Shown one piece after another: positions 56,977 through 64,000 of a DNA stretch of 64,000 bases. The stretch lies in NCBI GenBank assembly GCA_025769875.1, contig JAGFNK010000052.1:113497-177496 (forward strand), in the 5' to 3' direction. This DNA is from Russula earlei. Lineage: Eukaryota > Basidiomycota > Agaricomycetes > Russulales > Russulaceae. Position 1 is the first letter of the stretch. Each line of letters begins with the position of its first letter. The notes below the pieces were generated by a model, which saw only the letters and a list, made by a program, of their open reading frames with translations, made no database searches and had not been told where the DNA came from. The position numbers and the translations under genes are program-made.

Positions 56977-57476
56977 GAAAACAAACCTAGTTACATATTA
57001 TTAGCTGCAGTGGTTCTCTAGATATGGTCAATACAATGAAAATGTACAAAACATTTGAACGGTTTTTTGGGTCACTGTAGGTGTGTCAAGCCGAGGGGGG
57101 ATGGGAATAGGATCAGGAGAGGGGGAGTGAACGTGGTAGGATGGGCTGCGAGCAATTGGGGAGTCAGTTCCTCTAGTGGGAGAGTGATTGCCAAAGGCTC
57201 GTAGTATGGTGGGCAGAGTTTCTTCATGCCAAAGTTCTTGGGCTTGCGCTATCATTGCTGCATGTCGTGCTGCTCGTCGTATCAGGAGTCGAGTGTTGAT
57301 AGTCGCGGCCGTAGATGGAGACGGTTCTCTAGAGATTGGTAGAGGAATAAGAGTTGGGGAGTGTGGAGGAGTGGGAACAAGGGTAGCAGAGGATGCGGTG
57401 GGTGAGTTGGCGTTGGAAGACATGTTGGAATGGGAAGAATGGAGTGGTGGGGAGTAGTGGTTGATTGGTGGTCTTT

Positions 57477-60400
57477 TTATATGCTGGGTCGTCCAGCCAT
57501 AGCGGAGTAAAATTCTTTGAGGAGTCTGGGGGCGTTGAGGTCGTGGTGGTCGACCCATGAGTCATCTGATGATGGGTAACCTTTCCAGTGCACGAGGTAT
57601 TGAAGTTTACGTGTTCGTCCAAACCTTCTGGCATCTAGAATGCTCTCAACTTCATATTCTTCTTCGCTATCGATGATCGGAGGAGGTCGTGTGAACAGCG
57701 TGCCATATTCTTCCGTTTCTATATATGGTAGAAGTAGATTGACATGGAAGACGTCGTGTATTTTCATGGACGGTGGGAGTTGGAGTTGGTAAGCGACTTT
57801 GGAAATCTTCTTTTTGATGGGAAAGGGTCCGTAACGTTTTGGGGTCAGCTTGCGGTTCCCTCGTGTCTTGAGGTTCTTGCCTTCTAACCATACAAGGGTT
57901 CCTTCTTTCATTTCCGGGTTATCAGGTCTGGAGGGTTGCTGTTTTCATTCTAAAAGTTGTTGTGCGTCATGTCTAGATTGTTCTAGTTCTTTGAGTCGAT
58001 CGGTTGAAGCGGGGACGTTGTTGTCTTCGAGATTTATGTCGATTTGGGGTCTAAATCCCATGAGGAGCTCATGTGGTGATCGTCGTGATGTTTCATGTTT
58101 CCATGAGTTGTGTGCATATTCCGCAATGGGGAGCATTTTTGCCCAGACGTGTGGATGGGTCGTGGTCCAGGGTCTTAAGTATTGTTCTAGCCAGGCATTC
58201 ATCCTTTCTGTTTGTCCGTCAGGTTGGGGGTGAAACGCGGTGGACATGTTTTGTTTGATGCCTAGGCTTTTACATAGTGCTTTAGAGAAGTTTGATGCGA
58301 ATCGGGGGTCCCTGTCGGATATGATTCTTTTGGGGACACCAAACCAGGGTACAAGGTGTTTTAGATATTTGTGTGCAACACCTGTTCCGTCGATCGTTTT
58401 GTTACAAGGAATGAATTTGGTTGCTTTAGAACACCCTTGATCGACAATGGTGAGGATACTGTCGAATCCTTCTGATCTAGGTAGATCAGTGATGAGGTCC
58501 ATCGATACGTATTGAAAGGGGCCTTGTTCGACGTGTGTGTCGAGTGGGAAAGTTGTGGCTTTCTTTCTTGGTAAGTTGGTTTTGGATTCTTGGCATTTGG
58601 CGCAACCTTTTACGTATTGTTCTACAAATTGTCGTAGTCTAGGTCCTTCGTAGTGTTGTTTGACTAGGTCCCATGTATTGGCTATTCCGGGGTGTCCTGC
58701 AGGTGGGGCATCATGAAACTGTTGTAAGATTTCTTGTCCTTTGTCTAGTTTGTCGGGTAGATAAATTTTTTGTGTGAATATTTCAGGTGGAAGGCGGATG
58801 GTTTTTTGTTCTTCTACCCCCTTGTTAAGGTCTTTGCGACGAGAAAGTATATCGGCAATTGTATTGGTGTGTCCCGGTATGTGTTCCATAATTAAGTTAA
58901 AGTCTTGCATATATTGCATCCATCTTGCTTGCCGTCCTGTTAGTTTTTGTGGTTCTTTAAAGTATGTAAGGTTTTTGTGGTCTGTCCTTATCTGGACAGG
59001 TTTTTCTGCACCTAGGAAGAATGGTCGGCCGCTTTTGAGGCCGAAGATGACAGCAGCTAGTTCTTTATCGTGTGCATTGTAATTTCTTTCTGCGTCTAGT
59101 AGTGTCCTTGAATAGAATGCTATAGGATGGAGTCCATCTTCATATTCTTGGGAGATAACTGCTCCTATGGCAAATCCTGATGCATCGGTGTCAAGGTCGA
59201 ATTGTTTGGTCCAATCTGGGGTTTGGAGAACTGGGTAGGATATGCATGTGTCTTTTAGTGATTGGAATGCTTGTTGCTCTCTGGGTGTCCATTCCCATTG
59301 TTTATTCTTTTTTGTTAGGTCGTTAAGTGGTCTAGCTTTTATTGAGAAATTTGGGATGAAATTGCAGTAGAAATTGCAGAATCCGAGGAAGCTCTGAACT
59401 TCTTTTAATGTTTTTGGTGTAGGCCATTCTCCGATTCCTTTGACTTTTACTGGGTCCATGGTGATTTTCCCTTTGCCAATGATTACTCCTAGGTATTCAA
59501 CTTTCCTTTTGTGAAACTGGCATTTTTCTGGTTTAAGATATAGGTCGTGTTGTTTCAACTTTGACAGGATGTGGTTGACTTTGGATTTATGTTTTTCCTC
59601 GTCATTTTCTGTGGCGATGATGATGTCGTCCATATAAATCTTCAGCCATCCTTGGGTGAGTTCTTCTTGAAAGATGTTGTCCATCATTGTTTGAAAGGTT
59701 GCTGGGGAGTTAGTCAATCCAAAAAACATTACCGTTGGCTCGAATAATCCATCGCTGGTTTTGAAGGCTGCTTTCCATTCGTCTCCTTCTTTAATTCTAA
59801 TGTTGTTGTAGCCCCATCTGATGTCAAATTTAGTAAAAAGTTCTTTGCCTGCTAGGGCATGTATCAATTCCGGGATTAAGGGGAGTGGATAGACATTGGG
59901 TATGGTCCATTTATTCAGGTTTCTATAGTCTTGTACTGGTTGAAATTTGCCATCTTTCTTTTTAATCAAGAAGAAGCCGCTTGCATATGGTGAGTTGGAT
60001 CTTCTGATTCGTTTTAGTCGTAGATTTTGTTCAAGAAACTTTCCCTGTTCTTCTTTCTCCTTGGGTGACAGTGGGTATACTCTGCAATTGATTGTTGTGG
60101 GAGCATCGGGTTTAAGATCGATGGCGTGATCCCATTTTCTTGGTCCGGGGAATCTTTCTGATTTTTGTTCTTCAAAGACTTGTCCATAGGCATGATATTG
60201 GAGAGGGACTATTTGTTGCCAGGTTAGTTGCTCTGATTGTATTTGGGATTCCGCTAATTGTTGGGCAATTGTAGTTTTTTGCAGTTGCGTCTGTATCCAG
60301 AGTTCGTCACCCTCTTCCCATTGTGCGATGTTTTTTATCCATTCTGGTGTTTCTTCGTCTCCGAATAAAGTTATTTTTCCCATTAGCGTTCCATTGGTCC

Positions 60401-60725
60401 AGTTGATTTTGGGATTTGTTGATTCAAGGAAGGGATATCCCAAGATTAGGTCGTCTTGTCCGATGTCTGCCACAAGGAATTGATGTTTGTTTCTCTGTCC
60501 TAGTAGTTTTAATTCCAGGTCCACTGCTTGAGTGATCTTTCCTAGGTGATTAGAGGTGTTATCAACATTTTTCACCACTCTAGGTGTTAACAATTTTCAT
60601 GTTCTTAGTTGGAGTTGTTTGGTTAATTCGGGGGATATGAAGCACTCAGTTGCTCCGCTATCGATTAACGCGGTTTTCTTTTCGGCATTTGAGGTACCAA
60701 TGTATATAGTCAAATTGACCTGCAT
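57477..60725 (-). pseudogene. G1 Pol (protease, RT, RNase H, integrase, chromodomain)
   Basis: One frame of about 1,080 codons from ATG 60725 to the stop at 57477, interrupted by two TGA codons (60597-60599 and 57945-57947). Protease: ALIDSGATECF. RT: FLIKKKDGKFQPVQDYRNLN, FGLTNSPATFQTMMD and active site IYMDDIIIA. RNase H: DTDASGFAIGAVIS and IRTDHKNL. Integrase: H2C2 zinc motif (HPGI, CAKCQ), SMDLITDLP, IISDRDPRF, QPDGQTERMN. Chromodomain: EVESILDARRFGRTRKLQ, YLVHWKGYPSSDDSWVD. The ATG is 63 nt after the gag TGA and in a different frame, so pol may be reached by reinitiation or frameshifting. Apart from the two stops it looks well preserved. Confidence 0.9.
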
Positions 60726-60787
60726 TGACTTTTTTTTTGTTACTTTATGTACATTGGTACCTAGGGCCCAAGCGATCGCCGATATGC

Positions 60788-62485
60788 TCAGGCATCCGAA
60801 AAATCCTTTCCTTCGTTGTCCTCGGTCTCTCCATTCAACATTCTAATAAATTCCTCTCTTTCTTCCTTAGAAAGGGCTTTGGCAGCCTTCGCGGCTTTGG
60901 CTGTTGCACTTTCTTCAATGATCTCGACAACGGAGGACTCGGATGTGGTGGTGGTTACTTCTGCTGTGCGCGCGCGTGTCGGCTCATGTTTAGGTTTCGT
61001 GGGGCAATCTCTGGCCAGGTGTCCTTGTTTTGAGCAATGGAAACACCTGCCTTCGGCGTGATGTTTTTCTTTATCAGCTTCGGTAATTGCTTTGCGCGCT
61101 GCGCCTGCGCTGGTGTCCATTGCATTTGGGTCACGTGGTGGGAGGCGTGCGTGTGGTGCGGCAGTGTTGTTGGTGGCATTGCCATGCATGCCCCAATTCG
61201 AAAGGCGGGCCCAAGGGCGATTGTTGTTTGAATTGGTGCTTCTGTTGTGAGTGTTGGCGTGATCAGTGAGGACTGCGCGTTTACGCATCCAGATGCGATG
61301 TTGTTTTTGAGCGCCGGTCATCCATTCCAAAAAGGTAGTCGGGTCTTCCTGGCTAATGATTGCTTCGACCAACGGTTTGGGAAGGCCGCACGCGAACAAG
61401 CGCATAACCATCGGATCGTCCATGTGCAGGGATCCTCGTCGAGCTAATAATTCAAAGTTAGCTATATATTCATCAAGATTATTCTCTTTCATCTTGAGTT
61501 CACGGAGCTGGTCTTGTGTGCGTTCGCGTTCAGCGTAGTTGGTGAACGCTCTTTTGAACTGTTGTTCCATGGCCTGCCAAGCTGTCAGTCCAAAGGGAAT
61601 TTCGTCTGGGTCCATCATGACTTTTTCGAGCCATTCGTCCATCGCTTCAACCCAGCCGTCGACACAAGGTCCTTCCATTAGTGACAGGAAGTAAGCACAT
61701 TTCTTGATAGGATTCTGAGCAATTTTGCTATCGAAGTTCATCCTCATAAAGCGTCGGAACGCGGTGAGGAATGCATGAGTGTGGGCGCGGTCGCCGTTGA
61801 AGGCCTTGGGTGGAATACCTTCGAGCTTGCCATTGTTGGAGGGACGTGTGTCGCGATCATATGTGGCGTATGCGTCGTAGTCGTCTGGGTCTGGACTTGG
61901 GGGTCGTCTTCCGTGTTTCTCAAAACCTTGGAACAGGGACGGGCATGGGTATGCTTGCGCAGTTCTGGATGACGCTAGCTGTTGGGGTATTTGTGCAGGT
62001 GGTTCTTCCGGTTCGTCGGTTGCGACGAAGAGTTGTGTCATGGTCTGAGGTTCTTGTTCCATCGGTTCGGCGGGTGCGGGTCCGGGAGTTGGCGCACGGG
62101 ACGGGTTCTTCGAGTTTGGAATTGGTTCTCCCGATTTGGTGAGTTGTTCCATATCAAGGCCCTTGAGAGGGTCAGAGGTCAGTCTGAGAGCCGGGCGTGC
62201 GACGCGGTAGGCCTTGAAGTAGTCTTCGCGGTGTCGGATTTCGAACTATACGCCGTAGAGAGTTCCAAGGCCTACTTTGGCCTTTCTGTAGTAAGCATAG
62301 TACCCGGTCCAGGGTACACTGTCTATTCCCACTCTGAGGAAGTAAGCATTTTCTCTGAAGGCATCAGGGACAAATGCATCGTCAAGGTCCGGGTTCAGCT
62401 TGAAGGGACATTTGAGTTTCTTCAGTCCTTCCTCTGTAGGTTTTCCTTGTCCTTTGAACCTCCAGTCTCTGGCCATAGAAGTCAT
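60788..62485 (-). pseudogene. G1 Gag with one in-frame stop
   Basis: The frame opens at ATG 62485 (MTSMARDWRFKG) and runs to a TGA at 60788-60790, with a single TAG at 62246-62248. The main body (from Met 62152) has the Gypsy capsid region (FNGDRAHTHAFLTAFRRFMR, WQAMEQQFKRAFTNYAERER, LREL and DEYIANFELLARRG) and one knuckle, CFHCSKQGHLARDC, near 61050. Translation of the shorter ORF from 62152 (454 codons) would still give capsid plus knuckle. Confidence 0.85.
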
Positions 62486-62551
62486 TTTCTCAAAATCGTT
62501 GTATTCGGGGGTGGATGCGTGTATACGCGTTTGGGGTCAAGGGTTCAAGGG

Positions 62552-62563
62552 TAAGCTTGTTCT
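62552..62563 (-). other. G1 self-priming primer-binding site
   Basis: Two nt from the 5' LTR, AGAACAAGCTTA (minus strand) is perfectly complementary over 12 nt to TAAGCTTGTTCT in the LTR (62830-62841), which lies 33 nt downstream of a TATATAAG box (62867-62874), where the transcript should start. This is the arrangement of Tf1/sushi-type self-priming elements. Confidence 0.75.
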
Positions 62564-62565
62564 AA

Positions 62566-63059
62566 TGTCACCGACTGGGGGTGGTGTCGCTGACAAATTG
62601 GTTCATGCACGAGACGAGCGCAGCGAGTCGAGCGAGACACTAAGTCTTCGCGAGTTTTGGGGATCTCGGAGACGATATTGCCGAAGCAAATATGTTCCGC
62701 GGAGAGGGGAAACTACGAATAAGTCTTCGCGTTGAGAAGACTTATGAGTAGCAGAGATTTCAGACGATGTGCTTGATGTCTTGCAAGCCTACAAGTCCTG
62801 AAGTTCGAAATCCAGTGATATTTCACAGGAGAACAAGCTTAGGGCTTGTCCTCGTCAGATAGCAGTCTTATATACATATTGGATACTATATCAAATAGTA
62901 ATCATGAGGTGGAAGTGAGGTGATCGAACTGGAACATGCAGGAAACGTCTGGTATGTGTGAGGCTATGGAAGGATCATAAAACACGCGGGAAACTCGAGA
63001 CATGTCCGGGTAGGCTTATCCGGTTGCCGGTCTGGTCTGATGTACCGGTTCTTGTGACA
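62566..63059 (-). repeat. G1 5' LTR
   Basis: 494 bp, with TATATAAG (62867-62874) as likely promoter. The CTTTT duplication follows at 63060-63064. Confidence 0.95.
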
Positions 63060-63064
63060 CTTTT

Positions 63065-64000
63065 CCCTTGAATAATATTAGTCCATCTTTGAGGTTCCAG
63101 TCTTGAAAGCCCTTGGATAATCGTCTTGGTCCATTCTTTATAATGATTGCCAATGCGTTAGATACTTCTGGGTCATAGTCTTTGCTAGATCGCAGTTGTT
63201 GTCGAAGTTCTTGGTCGCCAATTGGTTCTGTAGCAGAGGTGCGTGTTGCTCTAATTCTAAAATATTTGTCATCTAGGAGCACCTTTCCATCATTTTCATT
63301 TTGTATCCCCTCTTTAAAGTCTGGCCGCCTGGACAGACTGTCTGCTTTGTTCATAGTTCCTGGGTGATGGGTGATGGTGAAATCAAAATTGCTAAGAAGG
63401 AGTGCCCATCAGGCTTGTCGTCATGTAAGTTTTTGTTTGTCATGAAGTATGTCAAATTATTGTGGTCCATCCATAGATCAATGGGGTGTGTAGTGCCTTC
63501 AAGGTAGTGTCAGAAGTGCCAGAGGGATGAGACGATGGCTAGGAGTTCTTTATCATAGATCATGTAATTTTGTTGTGTGGGGTCCAAGGATTTCGAGAAA
63601 TAGGCTACTGGGTGATATCTGTTAAATTCATCAGGTTGTTCCAAGATTGCGCTGACTGCAAAGTTGCTTGCATCGCAGATGAGTCGAAAGGGTTTAGTAT
63701 GATCAGGTAACATGAGGACTGGGGCCGTCATAAATGCCTGGATTAATTTTCAAAATGCTTGTTCTTCATCGTCTTCCCATTTAAAGGGGTGTTCTTTCTT
63801 TGTTAGATTAAACAAGGGTTGTGCCATTTGTGAGTATTGGTGGATAAATCGTCGATAGAAGTTGCAAAATCCTAGAAATGCTTGGATTTCCGTAACGTTG
63901 GTCGGAGTAGGCCACTTTGTAATGCCTATTAACTTGTCTTGGTCCATAGATATTCGTCCTTGGGAGATATTGATGCCTAGGTAACTAATAGAGGTTTGTC
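63065..64000 (-). pseudogene. Outer Gypsy pol, 5' part (RT end, RNase H, start of integrase), partial
   Basis: Continues past the window edge. Shows RT C-terminus (WPTPTNVTEIQAFLGFCNFYR), RNase H (ICDASNFAVSAILEQ, YMIYDKELLAIVSSL) and the segment before the integrase (DWNLKDGLILFKGK at 63060). Several in-frame TGA codons (for example 63510-63512 and two near 63400-63420) fit CGA or TGG changed by transitions. Confidence 0.8.

Larger units (their letters stand above)
54719..57077 (-). mobile_element. Tc1-type DNA transposon
   Basis: Flanked by TA (54717-54718, 57078-57079). Terminal inverted repeats of about 127 bp (left 54719-54845; right 57077 back to 56118 with a solo LTR inside) begin CAGTGACCCAAAAAACCG. 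The outer 75 bp match with one difference. It encodes an intact transposase. Without the LTR it would be about 1.5 kb. Confidence 0.93.
53905..57423 (-). pseudogene. G1 ORF3: coiled protein with two CCHC zinc knuckles, split by a Tc1 transposon
   Basis: Starts at 57423 (MSSNANSPTASS), 54 nt after the pol stop. It is Ser/Pro-rich with a helical Arg/Ala segment, is interrupted at 57078 by the Tc1 element, and resumes at 54718 in the same frame once transposon plus one TA are removed (about 386 codons). The second half has a long helical, charged region (QDLSLEAEVLRYRFAIKKAR) and two knuckles, CSWCLDGGHDTVDC and CILCNRHGHKADLC, near 54000-53920. One premature TGA lies at 54496-54498 (CGA to TGA likely). 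The stop at 53905 may be native or another CGA to TGA. Not a typical envelope protein; no TM or signal seen. Function unknown; the knuckles suggest nucleic-acid binding. Confidence 0.65.
53296..63059 (-). mobile_element. Complete Ty3/Gypsy chromovirus (element G1) with three ORFs
   Basis: LTRs of 494 bp each (53296-53789 and 62566-63059), TGTCACCG to TTGTGACA, flanked by CTTTT duplications (53291-53295, 63060-63064) that lie within the outer element's pol. Minus-strand order: 5' LTR, self-priming site, gag, pol with chromodomain, ORF3, polypurine tract AACAAGGGGGTAA, 3' LTR. A Tc1-type transposon sits in ORF3. Catalytic motifs of RT and integrase are intact, but nonsense codons are present in all three ORFs. 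Confidence 0.93.
50895..64000 (-). mobile_element. Outer Ty3/Gypsy chromovirus (B family), runs off the window
   Basis: The 3' LTR is 50895-51722 (828 bp). The polypurine tract AAAGAGGGGATGAA abuts it on the minus strand. Pol is split by a 9.8-kb insertion: the 3' part is 51735-53290 and the 5' part 63065-64000. The 5' LTR and gag lie beyond the window. The element inserted in the plus-strand gag fragment; the first flank is GGGAC at 50890-50894. Confidence 0.9.

Noticed and set aside
57028..57080. The C-terminus of ORF3 as read into the Tc1 terminal repeat
   Set aside because: Those residues are encoded by the transposon end; the native frame continues on the far side at 54718.
53296..63059. 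Classical CpA-biased repeat-induced point mutation
   Set aside because: Differences between LTR pairs are at CpG, with little sign of CpA-only change, so methyl-CpG deamination (or a CpG-directed RIP-like process) fits better.
1..64000. CRISPR arrays, operons, riboswitches, rRNA genes
   Set aside because: The window is eukaryotic nuclear DNA; no regularly spaced repeats with unique spacers and no rRNA sequence were seen.

Overview
This is nuclear DNA of a filamentous basidiomycete. The first 33 kb is gene-dense, with many GT-AG introns of about 50 nt, short intergenic gaps and only core eukaryotic genes. The next 31 kb is almost entirely transposable elements of types common in Agaricomycetes. 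I cannot name the species from sequence alone.

Gene island (1-33,085). In order: a Yme2/RNA12-type mitochondrial inner-membrane ATPase (minus); an FG-repeat nucleoporin (plus, divergent); gamma-tubulin (plus); the coactivator MBF1 (minus); a Met8-type sirohaem synthase (minus); a doubtful small acidic/basic protein (minus); a tetraspanin-like protein (plus); a Bmt2-type 25S rRNA methyltransferase (plus); a 5'-nucleotidase-family metallophosphatase (plus); a small multi-pass membrane protein (minus); a very acidic protein with a conserved C-terminal block (plus); Pol III subunit RPC3/C82 (plus); a membrane-anchored histidine acid phosphatase (plus); a calcineurin-like phosphoesterase (plus); and FACT subunit Spt16 (plus). 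These are independent housekeeping genes, not a pathway cluster.

Transposon island (33,087-64,000). About 340 bp after the Spt16 stop lies a TA-flanked DNA transposon (33,087-40,343) with 25-bp terminal inverted repeats. Its decayed coding region reads as a Ulp1/C48 cysteine-protease domain followed by a DDE_1-type transposase. It was invaded by a 2.2-kb poly(A)-tailed retroelement (15-bp target duplication, only a catalytically dead RNase H/zinc-knuckle ORF) and by a solo LTR. A second DDE_1 transposase pseudogene follows, split by a complete Ty1/copia element (41,586-47,100). Beyond it is a chain of nested Ty3/Gypsy elements: a 3' fragment, then a plus-strand gag fragment, then a minus-strand chromovirus with 828-bp LTRs that runs off the window. 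Inside that lies a complete 9.8-kb chromovirus (53,296-63,059), inside that an intact Tc1-type transposon (54,719-57,077), and inside that a solo LTR.

Most notable points: the Ulp1-DDE transposon; the RNase H-only retroelement; a third ORF with two zinc knuckles downstream of pol in the complete chromovirus; its 12-nt self-priming site; a half-tRNA-type primer site and a candidate -1 frameshift site in the copia element; and LTR-pair divergence that is almost entirely CpG to TpG/CpA, which points to cytosine methylation and deamination as the force disabling these elements.
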